From: Porpolomopsis calyptriformis
Taxonomy: Eukaryota > Basidiomycota > Agaricomycetes > Agaricales > Hygrophoraceae
DNA length: 64,000 bases
Direction: 5' to 3'
Assembly (NCBI GenBank): GCA_951640195.1
Contig: OX621176.1
Location: 372,001 to 436,000 of the forward strand
The notes below the pieces were generated by a model. It did not search any database, was not told the origin of the DNA, and was given only the letters and a program-made list of their open reading frames with translations. Below, piece after piece: positions 55,761 to 64,000 of the stretch; position 1 is the first letter of the stretch, and every line of letters begins with the position of its first letter. The position numbers and the translations under genes are program-made.

Positions 55761-57078
55761 ATCTATCTAGTATTCCTTTCAATGTACTCCATCCTGGATT
55801 AGCTACCCTTATCCTTTCATGAACATTAGACCTCATAAAGTTAGTATAACAAACCCTTTCACCATTGAAGGAGTTCACTGCATGCCTGATAACTTGGCCA
55901 CCAATCCCTACCACCGACCCCGAGTTATACTTCAACTCCACACTGATATTCGGTAGGCTCATCCAGCCATCGGTATATGGGCCGACGGTAGCTAGGATAT
56001 CATACCACTCAGCTCAGGATTTGAGGTCTTGGTGCTCTGGTGTAATCCGGTTGGCGATGATTTGAGACCCTGAAAACACCAAGGGCCAACGCCGAACGGC
56101 TTCGGCAAAGTCTTTATTTTTCTCCAACCTCCAGAGAGCTTCGGCGCCGGTGAGGTATAGTTCAGGGTGGATGACTGAGAGGATCCCACTCATCAATATG
56201 AAGTACGGCGCCGATTGATTGATGAAGTTCCTTGCGTCGGCAGTCCGGAAATCTTGCGAAACGTAGAGTTGGTCGGTAGGCATCTGATAATACTCTATTA
56301 GCCCATCAATTCCTCACAATGTTGTAAATCACTCACATCATTCCCCTGGGCAAACCATGCCGGAGACAATGTTGCAAGTCCTGGCGAAAGCAACATTGTC
56401 GGAGTTGGCTCAGCGAAATTTTGATGATGCCATGATGCTTGTTGGCGATTGGAGCTCTCGGCCATCGGCTCGGCAGCTGCTTGGTGAGGTACATTTTTTT
56501 GGAGGACCGCCTCAAGAAGCCCACATGCCTTCCACATCTCACCTTGGGCCTGGTTGGACAGCACCGATGGCAAATGCCAGACTACAATCTGGCCGAAGAT
56601 ATCAATGATAACTGCCAGATTGGTGATATGCCGGATCGGCGCATCTCTGTCGACCAGAAAACCTCTGCCAAAGGGACTTCGGCAGATGTCCATCGGCATC
56701 GGCACTGGGTTTTCCATTCGGAATGTCACCAGTGGATATCGTTTCAGAAGCGTTTCCTTGACCTTCGGCGCCCTCTGATTTGGCACTGATCTACTGTAAC
56801 AGTCAACATCCCAGTCTATAATGTCTGATATATTAGTTAGTACCATTCTATTATAATAATCCAACCTACTCACAAGGATTCCTGACTGCTTTCACTAACA
56901 CATCTACTATCCCTTCACATTCATAGAGCATTGCAATACTGAGAGAGGGGGAAGGATGGGCTCCCTTATCCTCAGTTCTCACAACTCCACAATCCTCTTG
57001 AAGTTTGGTAGAGAATCTGGCTTGCATGTATTGTGCCACCATTTCTGTAGTATCTGAGAGTGATTGGCTAGTGTCCAT
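55753..57078 (-). pseudogene. TET/JBP-family 2-oxoglutarate/Fe(II) dioxygenase carried by KDZ transposon
   Basis: Three exons in phase: 57078-56870, 56793-56337, 56283-55753 (398 codons). N-part MDTSQSLSDTTEM; exon 2 has the VIIDIFGQIVVWHLPSVLS segment usual before the core; exon 3 holds HPELYLTGAEALWRL, RRWPLVFSG, ANRITPEHQD with the HxD iron ligands (H about 306, D about 308), WYDILATVGPY, the distal H (VIRHAV, about 356) and GERVCYTNFMR with the 2-oxoglutarate Arg (about 365). Members of the family oxidise 5-methylcytosine or thymine in DNA. A TGA at about residue 312, two codons-worth after HxD, cuts the core and is shared with copy 1. Fungal TET/JBP genes are known to travel with KDZ elements. 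Confidence 0.82.
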
Positions 57079-57419
57079 CTAAAATAACATTGTATTTACT
57101 ATTAAAGGTGTAATATGTTAAGGGAAACATACCTTGTGTAAAGTTGGCTTAAGTGGAAGGATTGAAGGGTTGAAGAGAAGAGTTGCACTGGTTAGAACTC
57201 AGCCAGACTCAGCCACCGGTCAACCGCTGATTAGATAAGCTAAGTTGGAAGCCACCAATGGTGTCCCAAAAGAGATTGATCACACCAATCTGTATATCCC
57301 CGCCGATCCAGTTGAGAGGGCCGATCACTATACACCCACCGATCCGGTCGAGAGCACCGATCCCAATAATACCGCCGATCCTCATCCATTGTCGGGGGTG
57401 AGGGATCGCTAATATATTA
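57079..57419. other. Upstream region of the TET/JBP gene
   Basis: About 340 bp with no ORF between the gene start and the subterminal array. Short CCGATCxxGT-type repeats (57302-57372) begin here. No clear TATA box. Confidence 0.4.
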
Positions 57420-58750
57420 CTTATAACAATCTCAGCGGCTCTGTTGACAATGCAATCCTGCCTGGCCGAACCGTGCTTCATGGGCTATGATAGTCTCAGC
57501 CACTCTTTTGAAACTACTACTCCTGGCCGGCCAAGCTATGGTAATGATTGATAATGGACTCAGCCGCCCTGTTGACAGTTGCACCCTTGCTCAGCCGATT
57601 TGTAGTTATAATGCTCTCGGCCACTCCATTGGCATTACCATACATCGTCGGCCAAGCCGATACATGGACAAAGATGGGTTCGGCCACTCCTTTTCCATCC
57701 TATCCGTGCTCAGCCCATCTAGTGTGTATAGGTTATGATCCTTTCGGCCACTCTGTCAGTAGTTCTAATCCTGCTTGGCTGATCCACAGCTACAGGCTAT
57801 GGTATATTCGGCCGCCTCGTTGATAGTCCAATCCTGGCTGGGCCAATCCATAATACACGGGCTGTGATACACTTGGCCAATCGGTTGACAATGCTGTAAT
57901 GCCCTCGGCCACTCCATTGACAATGATATCTTCCCTCGGCAAATCCGTACTACATAGTGTATAACAGTCAGCCGCTCTGTTGACCACTCTCAAGGGCCTT
58001 ATCCTTCTACAGCTACGCTATAGTACATGGCTGTAAATGGTCTCGGCTACCCCTTTGGTAGTACTATCCTTGCTCGGCCTATCCGTAGTATACATATTAT
58101 AATAAAACCTTGGCCGCTTTGTAAATGTCACTATCCCTATTTAGCTGGGCAGTGTTACATGTGTTATAATCCTCTCGGCCATTCCGTTGATACTGCTTAT
58201 CTTCCCTCGGCTGATCTGTAGTAACTGTCTTGGCCACCCTGTTGACGGTACCATCTCCTTCAGCCACCCGGAAGCATATCTCTTATTGCATCCTCAGCCC
58301 CTCCATTGGCCACTATCTAGTTCTCAGCCTTGGTGGGATATAGGTTATAATTCCCTCGGCCATTCCATTGATAGTGCTTTATCTTCCCTCGGCCGATCGG
58401 TAGTAACAGTCTCAGCCACCCCATTAATGTAGCTATCTCTTCTCAGCCTCTCTGAGGTACTTCTTCCATATCACCCTTGGCCTGTCTGTTGACAGCTTTG
58501 TTATATTCCCAGCCCTTCGGTGGTACCAAGCTACAATATCATTGGCCATTCCGATGGCATGAATATCTCTCACTCGGCTGAGAGCGTATCCTAACCTACT
58601 GTTTCAGCTAGACCATGTTATACTCCATCTAAGCATTCTCCACATTTGGCCAACCAGTTGCCTGTAGGCACCCTGATTTTTGGCTGACCCTTTACTACTT
58701 GGTTGATATTAGTCTTCGGCGCTTCAGTGTTCATCGGCTATAAATGATTT
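57420..58750. repeat. KDZ right subterminal repeat array
   Basis: About 1.3 kb of degenerate repeats with the core CTCGGCCACTC / CTCGGCCGATC every 40-70 bp, without genes; the related left array is at 20880-22390. Subterminal repeats next to TIRs are expected transposase-binding sites. Confidence 0.75.
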
Positions 58751-58754
58751 TTCG

Positions 58755-58825
58755 GCTGAAGATCGGTGCGCCGAGAAACACCGCTATATAGCAAGTTCAT
58801 TTCACTATAGTTCACCACTATCTTT
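58755..58825. repeat. KDZ terminal inverted repeat, right
   Basis: CGGCTGAAGATCGGTG(C)GCCGAG...ACCGCTATATAGC...CACCACTATCTTT; mate of 22384-22452. Copia coding sequence starts again just outside. Confidence 0.75.
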
Positions 58826-58833
58826 GACTGAAT

Positions 58834-60525
58834 CATGTGTTTGACTATCGATGCTGTTAGGTCGTCTTGGGGGTGGTCATTCAGCATTTGGTTGGCATCG
58901 GCTGTATCATGTCTGGTGGTGGTCAGGATTGTTGGCAGTTGTACTCCGGTTGGTACAATTGGGTCTCTTCTTGAGGTGGAAGCAACACCTCTGCCTGCAA
59001 TTAGGTCCGCTATACGTTGGCTAGGTTTTTGATCACGTTGGGGGTGATCCGGGACTTCTATTATCATTTTTGGGGGTGCCGGTGGTGGTTCCGGTGCTTG
59101 TACTGGTTGAGGTTCTGGTGCTGGTGGGGGCGTTGGTGGGGGTGCAGGTGTGTCTGCGCGCTGTGGATAAGTCTCGGCAATCTCAGGTAAATCCTCTCCT
59201 TCGAGACTTCATTCGACAGTTGCGGCATCTTCGTTCCAATAAACATTCCGTTCGACAGTGACTGAGCAGGTTTCAGGCCAATAGATTCGATATCCATTGC
59301 TTTTCGAGTCAAATCTGATCCATCGTCCTCTCCAAACGCGGCCTCCAAGTTTGTTGCCTGCTTCGATTCTAACCCATACGTGGTTTCCCCATTCCTGTAG
59401 CCCTTTAAGGCTCGGTTTCCGACCATACAGTGCTTCATACGGCGTCATGCCGTCGAGAGCCTTTGTTGACATGCAGTTCATTAGCCAGATGACATGTCCA
59501 GTGGCTTCAGCCCATAGCGATCGTGGAAGTCCACTTGCATAAATGAGTGTGTGCACCCTCTCAAGGATGGTTCGATTTCGACGTTCCGCTACACCGTTGT
59601 GCTGTGGGGTGTCATGTACTGTGAGTTTCTGTTTAGTTCCGGCAGCCTCTAGGTGCCTAACAAACGCTTCCGACAGATACTCTCCTCCACGGTCTGAGTG
59701 GAGGACCTTGATTTTGGCATCATGCTGGGTCTGGGCCCATGCTTCATACTTCTGGTAGGCATCGAACGTTTCCGATTTTCTTGCTAACGGGTATAGCCAG
59801 GTATGTCATGTTGCATCATCAGTAAATGAGACGTAGTAGCGTCGCCCTCGGAGTGTTTCAACTGGGGACGGTCCCCACACATCGGTGTGTACTTCGTCTC
59901 CAAAGTTCTTGGTGCGCTCACCAACTCTCTCCCTTGCGATGGACTTTCGCGTTGCCTTGGCATATACACAGGCTTCGCAAAACAAGGATTCGCTATCCTT
60001 CTTTGGGTCAAGACGTAGTCCGGTGACCAGGCCTTTTTCAATGAGCTTTCGAGCGGCAGTGGGGGATACATGTCCCAGGCGACTGTGCAGGTCCATTACG
60101 CCGATGGCATCTTCGATGGCATTCGCAGATTCGTTTTGCGCATCGTGGGTGACCTTGTATAGTCCTTGGCAGCTTTTGGGGATTTGCCCCACTATATTGC
60201 CATTGCGATTTCGTATCGTGCAAGTTCCGTGTTTGAAGTCCATGGAGTATCTGTCTTCATTGAGTTGTCTGATTGATACAAGCATGTATCCAACAGCAGG
60301 CGAGTATAAGACATCCGTGAGTCGTATTTTCGACATTCGCGATCCATTCGGGATTTCAATAACCATATCGCCCTTGGCCGGCGTTTCCTTCAGCATCAAC
60401 TGATGCAATCGTGATGGGGTCAGGGTCAACTGGTGTTCCATCCGTGATGAAACGAGTGCTCGCATCGGAATTGTCATTGCATGCGAGATCCCGCCTGCGA
60501 CGCTCCAGGTCGCGACGGTCAGCAT
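58834..60525 (-). pseudogene. Copia integrase and linker (5' half of element)
   Basis: Frame on the minus strand: protease end and GDMVIEIPNG...LTDVLYSPAVGYMLVSI, integrase zinc domain (LHSRLGHVSPTAARKL...CEACVYAKATRK), integrase core (EVHTDVWGPSPVETLRG, VLHSDRGGEYLSEAFV, DTPQHNGVAERRNRTI), Pro-rich linker (TPPPAPEPQPVQ), to KHMIQSK where KDZ interrupts. TGA at 59806 and 59209 (arginine expected). The frame is shifted by one relative to gag. RT and RNase H are at 22460-23971 and 31879-32039. Confidence 0.92.
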
Positions 60526-61630
60526 TTACTTGGTCGAACCAATCCATCTCATATCCATCATTGTAATTCTCCCCCTCATTGTCATTGCCATTCGTGATGA
60601 TGCCTAGCTCCGGCATGGAGGTGCATCTGTCGTGGGGTGGGTTGGTCATCGTTTGCGATTCGTTCGAGGACTCGACATCGGGTTCAAAAGTGTAACAGGC
60701 TTCCGAATCAGAATCAATTGCAGTATTCACGCTGCCTGAGGGTTTGGGCTTTTGGGGTGCAAGACAGTCCCGAGAAAAGTGCCCCCACTTGCCACAGTTG
60801 TAGCATTCATCCTTGGGACCGGCCGTTCGCCGTCCCGTTCGTCTTCCAGGTCGTTTAGAGTCGTTGGGTGCGACTGACATTGCTTCGTCGCCGTCGCAAC
60901 GGTTTCGTTGGTTCCAACCAGGCTTCCATTGTCGCATAGTGACTTGCCTGTCGTACTCTTCGGAGATGAGCGCGATAAGCGCATCCGGCTTGATGTCTTG
61001 AGAGGTAACGTTGGGTTGTTGGGAGGCTAGGAGCCTCGCGGCGCTTACCATACTTGCGGCGAAAGTTGATAGCGAATGTGGAATAGCTGATAGTATCGTT
61101 GACGCATAGTCCTTGTCATCGATCTTGACATCGACAGCTGCCAGTTGCTCCTTCTTGCTGTGCAGTTCTGTTAGGAATTCACGGACGTTGGCATTTTCTC
61201 TGCACTTTAATTGCAGGAAGTCTTGCTGCAGGTCAGTCTTCGCATACGCTCCCTTCTCTGTGTAGTCGGCAATGATGAGTTTCCACATGGCAGCAACGGT
61301 CGTCAGCCCCTTGATCTGAAAGATAATCGAATCCGGGATCCGTTGCATGAGGAGGTACATCGCGGTTGCCTCGTCTTCATCCCACCTGTCGAGCTCGGCC
61401 TGTTGATCAGTGGTAACAATGCCGGTGTGAACTGGCCTTTGTCCTCCTACAAAATGCCGCCATTTTCGTTTAGCCTTCACAGCAACTTCGAAACGAAATG
61501 ACCAGATGGCCCAGTTTGAGCTATCAATTTCAAGCTTTGGGACATTCGCGGGTAAAGTGTTGCTCGAAAGTGTTGTTGCTTGAGGGGTTGAAGCTGGCGC
61601 GGCAGAGGTAGTAGCTGCGATGGTGCCCAT
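60356..61630 (-). CDS. Copia gag, intact 424-residue frame
   Basis: MGTIAATTSAAPAS, then LEIDSSNWAIWSFRFEVAV and LLMQRIPDSIIFQIKGL, typical of the copia gag (UBN2-like) domain, and the zinc knuckle CYNCGKWGHFSRDC (about residues 280-295). The end of the frame covers the protease region (NDNSDASTRF, a changed DSGAS), so protease motif and pol lie across a one-base frameshift near 60390. Gag itself has no stop. Forms the virus-like particle. Confidence 0.85.
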   Translation of the reverse strand: MGTIAATTSAAPASTPQATTLSSNTLPANVPKLEIDSSNWAIWSFRFEVAVKAKRKWRHFVGGQRPVHTGIVTTDQQAELDRWDEDEATAMYLLMQRIPDSIIFQIKGLTTVAAMWKLIIADYTEKGAYAKTDLQQDFLQLKCRENANVREFLTELHSKKEQLAAVDVKIDDKDYASTILSAIPHSLSTFAASMVSAARLLASQQPNVTSQDIKPDALIALISEEYDRQVTMRQWKPGWNQRNRCDGDEAMSVAPNDSKRPGRRTGRRTAGPKDECYNCGKWGHFSRDCLAPQKPKPSGSVNTAIDSDSEACYTFEPDVESSNESQTMTNPPHDRCTSMPELGIITNGNDNEGENYNDGYEMDWFDQVNADRRDLERRRRDLACNDNSDASTRFITDGTPVDPDPITIASVDAEGNAGQGRYGY

Positions 61631-61684
61631 AGTGGAATGATGGTAAGTCTAGTAGTAAAGGAAAATATGACTGCGAGTGGTTAT

Positions 61685-61699
61685 GCAGGGCTCATAACC
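61685..61699 (-). other. Copia primer-binding site, half-tRNA type (initiator Met)
   Basis: The + strand GCAGGGCTCATAACC equals the anticodon arm of fungal initiator tRNA-Met (CAT anticodon included). The PBS, directly inside the 5' LTR, therefore pairs with an internal tRNA segment and not with its 3' CCA end. Drosophila copia uses the same kind of half-tRNA primer. Confidence 0.75.
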
Positions 61700-61914
61700 T
61701 AAAAGACAGGGATGAAATAGCACAGAGGGTGATTCGGGATCACCCTTGGGTTTTTGTACATACAGCACAGCCACGCGGCTATGCGCTGGCACTAATCCGG
61801 TCCGTTATCCCGAGTAAGTCAGAATAAGCGCAATACTACATAGTCCAAGCAGGTCCCGAGCCAAGTCCACTTCCGCCTCCATCCTGTAGCCATGTAAGGC
61901 TTGTTATTCCAACA
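61700..61914 (-). repeat. Copia 5' LTR (215 bp)
   Basis: Mate of 32047-32261; outer flank TTTCT (61915-61919) is the complement of AGAAA at 32262-32266. Confidence 0.93.
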
Positions 61915-62173
61915 TTTCTGACTCTTCACGAGTCACATTCTGCTTCCACCATTCTTTTTGTGACTCTTCACTAGTCACATTCTGGATTCTGCTTTGTAAT
62001 CATCCTTACGACTGACTCATAGTGACTCAGGTAGTTAGTATATAAAGCCTGACCTCTAGCCAGTAGATTAAGTTCAATTCCTAGTTAAGCTCCCCCACTC
62101 TTTAGTCAAATTCATATTCCTTATCAGCCCCTCCAATGTGAGAAGTAAAACCTTCAACTACCAAATCATAACA
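61915..62173. repeat. Ty3-D LTR, distal part
   Basis: Continues the LTR begun at 32379-32267 on the other side of copia. Contains TATATAAAGCC (62039-62049) and ends AGTAAAACCTTC...CATAACA. The order TATA box, AGTAAAACCTT and terminal AACA is the same as in the 359-bp Ty3-B LTR, and the combined length is about 370 bp. A GACTCTTCAC(G/T)AGTCACATTCTG repeat (61919-61985) is present twice. Confidence 0.65.
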
Positions 62174-62702
62174 GGATGAAACATAATGAGTTGGAAATGA
62201 AAGGTATCCTACTATGGATAAATGAAAAGGAAAGTCAATGGGGAATCCCATGACATGATAGTGGGGAATCCCTGGGGAGTCCCAAGCAAGATAAGACTAT
62301 CTCTGACTAGATACAATAACAAGTATAGAGAATAAAAGGAAAAATTGAGACTGTAACAGTGTCACTATGCAATGACTGGGTTATTCCAAGTCCTTTCTAA
62401 CCCTATCACATCTCAGTCTAACTGATCGCACTCAAAAATCTGATTCACTCACTTCCAGTTAAAAATCATTAACATTTTCTCTTTGTTAAGTGTTTTTACA
62501 CTCTCAGTGAGTGGATCAGATTTTTCCCCCAAACTCTGAAAAATTGTAATTAAAATTCCATCACATCATATCTCTGTTAATTACAAAATTTTATCATGTC
62601 TATTTCAGTGTCACATTCTACAAAGCTGGACATTGCCTATCTGGATTTTCTGATGTCACGTGCGAAGGAATTGTAATTCCCAACTCATCGATCATCACTA
62701 CT
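62174..62702. other. AT-rich intergenic region with a small inverted repeat
   Basis: No ORF. A 19-bp inverted pair AAAAATCTGATTCACTCAC (62434-62452) / GTGAGTGGATCAGATTTTT (62507-62525), one mismatch, spans 92 bp and looks like a tiny MITE or hairpin. The rest may be the upstream region of the HNH gene. Confidence 0.5.
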
Positions 62703-64000
62703 ATGTCCTCCAGCACCCCAGACCTGGTCCCATCAGACGCAAATGTGCATCGATTCTTCGATCGCAATGACTTGCACATATTCATCAATGACAAGCTGTT
62801 CTTTGGTGAGAGCTCCCATCCTTCATTGCAAATCTCCGCCTATCACACCGCCCTCAGGCTTTCGGACCGGTCCCAACGTCACTTGGGGGAATCTGTGCGC
62901 CTGTTTGAGCACCGTTCTCGGTCTCGTCGGTGGCTATAACTATTTCTTTCAATCAAAACAACCTCCTACGGGCGAGTTGATTTCCTGGGACTTGCGATCC
63001 AGACAAACGTTTGGAAACTGCAAAGCTTACGATTTCCTAGGCATGTACATCCCACGCAAAGATATAGTAATTCTCCTAAACTTGTTATATAGCTTCGTAC
63101 CAGGAACAAACTCCTGAGCATCCTCGGCCAGGGGATGTCCTTTACCGACAAGTCCTGCCACGACCAAGAGTCAGAAGCAGGGCGGGCACACCCTCGGGGA
63201 CGCCAACTAAGACAGCATCTAACTCCCCATCCCCAATGACGCCCTCTGGCAGTCGCTCAGGCGTCTCCACTCCAGTCGATACCCAGTCGCAGGTTCGCAT
63301 CACCTCTTCTTCCCATTGCGATCCTGACCGACCACGCCAATCTATAGGCACGCGATTTCCGTGCTGCCCGTCGCTCCTCCACGATTCCCTCTCCTGTGCA
63401 GAACAAGGCGCGGGTGAGACACTCAGGAACTTTCACATCCTTGCTCTTCTGACCTCTCTTCAGGCAACTAAGGCACCCCAGAGGTGTTGGGATATGTACA
63501 AGCAATGTTGCATTACTAGTAGAGGTCGGCTGCTTAAAAGCGACACTTTAAAGCCACCAGACATCATCGCTTGTCATATATTCCCTTATGCATACCAGGA
63601 TCTAGTTAGTAACTTCCTTCGACTCTTCGTCCACTGAACTGATTTCTGGCCAGTGGGTGGCCAACAGATGGCCGGCATCATGCAATGACCGTGGGCCGGA
63701 CGGTAACTGCAGCCACGACTACACGGGCTATCACCAGATATGTTGCCTCAACAACATGATCCCGTTACGTTCCGACGTCCACGACCTCTGGGACGCATAC
63801 GAAATCGGGGTGGATGTCCTTGTAAGTCCTCCTAACCCATGACCTAGAATGCGTCTCACCCAAATTTGACAGGATAACAATCGCGTGATCAGTTTCTCTG
63901 TGGGCCGCGAGGACCTCGCCGCATGCCACCTCCGGGTAGATCTAGTGGATTCGCGGTACCGCCCAATTCCTCAGCTACTCACCGACCATCTCGCGCAAGG
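62703..64000 (+). pseudogene. HNH nuclease domain-containing protein, partial and probably degraded
   Basis: Coding-like blocks: MSSSTPDLVPSDANVHRFFD and HIFINDKLFFGESSHPSLQISAYHTAL (62703-62860), then in another frame LVGGYNYFFQSKQPPTGELI (62905-62990) and a Ser/Pro-rich part (PTKTASNSPSPMTPSG, about 63205). The HNH-type core follows: CWDMYKQCCITSRG, IIACHIFPYAYQDL (63490-63605), and NMIPLRSDVHDLWDAYEIGVDV (63755-63822). After an intron-like GTAAGT...ACAG (63822-63872) the sequence is DNNRVISFSVG to the window end. The CxxT...CHI+P...NxIxLRxDxH pattern is that of fungal HNH-domain proteins of unknown role. Frame changes and a stop between blocks (63636) suggest decay, though unseen introns could explain some. 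Only candidate host gene. Confidence 0.6.

Noticed and set aside
22464..58833. A firm 8-bp target duplication for KDZ
   Set aside because: GCTCAGTC and ATTCAGTC agree in only 6 of 8 bases and the TIR edge is unclear; kept as tentative.

Overview
The window looks like a transposon graveyard from a basidiomycete fungus, probably an Agaricomycete. The evidence is short (about 45-80 bp) GT-AG introns, chromodomain Ty3 retrotransposons with self-priming ends, a KDZ DNA transposon carrying a TET/JBP-like dioxygenase gene, and one degraded host-type HNH-domain gene at the right edge. Nearly every gene is a pseudogene. Most in-frame stops are TGA where family context predicts a CGA arginine codon, or TAG for CAG/TGG. 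This is the footprint of C-to-T decay, mostly at CpG.

Present-day layout: 1-1778 Ty3 family A fragment with a solo LTR; 1779-4951 truncated KDZ copy with a TET/JBP pseudogene; 4952-6048 3' end of a full Ty3-A element; 6049-12962 Ty3-B copy 1 (+); 12963-22452 left two thirds of a KDZ transposon; 22453-32261 3' half of a Ty1/copia element, interrupted by Ty3-C (23972-31878), which itself holds a tRNA-derived SINE; 32262-33037 fragment of a fourth Ty3 element (D); 33038-46399 rest of Ty3-A, interrupted by a small LTR element E (which holds a foldback element), a 1.7-kb unit U and a solo E LTR; 46400-53335 Ty3-B copy 2 (-); 53341-58825 right third of the KDZ transposon (transposase C-terminus, TET/JBP gene); 58834-61914 5' half of the copia element; 61915-62173 rest of the D LTR; 62174-64000 presumed host DNA with an HNH-domain gene.

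Main result: the two inverted Ty3-B copies have swapped target-site duplications (GGTGA/GTTAG on copy 1, GTTAG/GGTGA on copy 2). Flipping 12963-46399 back restores four things at once: matching 5-bp duplications for both B copies, an in-frame KDZ transposase, one copia element with an AGAAA duplication, and one Ty3-A element with LTRs at both ends. The arrangement is therefore an inversion of about 33.4 kb by recombination between inverted retrotransposons, or a mis-assembly between the same 6.9-kb repeats. Long reads would separate the two.

Inferred nesting: D was hit by copia; copia by KDZ and by Ty3-C; Ty3-C by the SINE; KDZ by U and by Ty3-B2; Ty3-A by E (later hit by the foldback element), U, an E solo LTR and Ty3-B1. 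Other points of interest are the KDZ-borne TET/JBP gene and subterminal repeat arrays, the mobile unit U, element E with its single membrane-protein-like ORF, extra 3' ORFs in Ty3-A, B and D, self-priming PBSs in B and C, a GGGTTTT frameshift site in B, and a half-tRNA-iMet PBS in copia.
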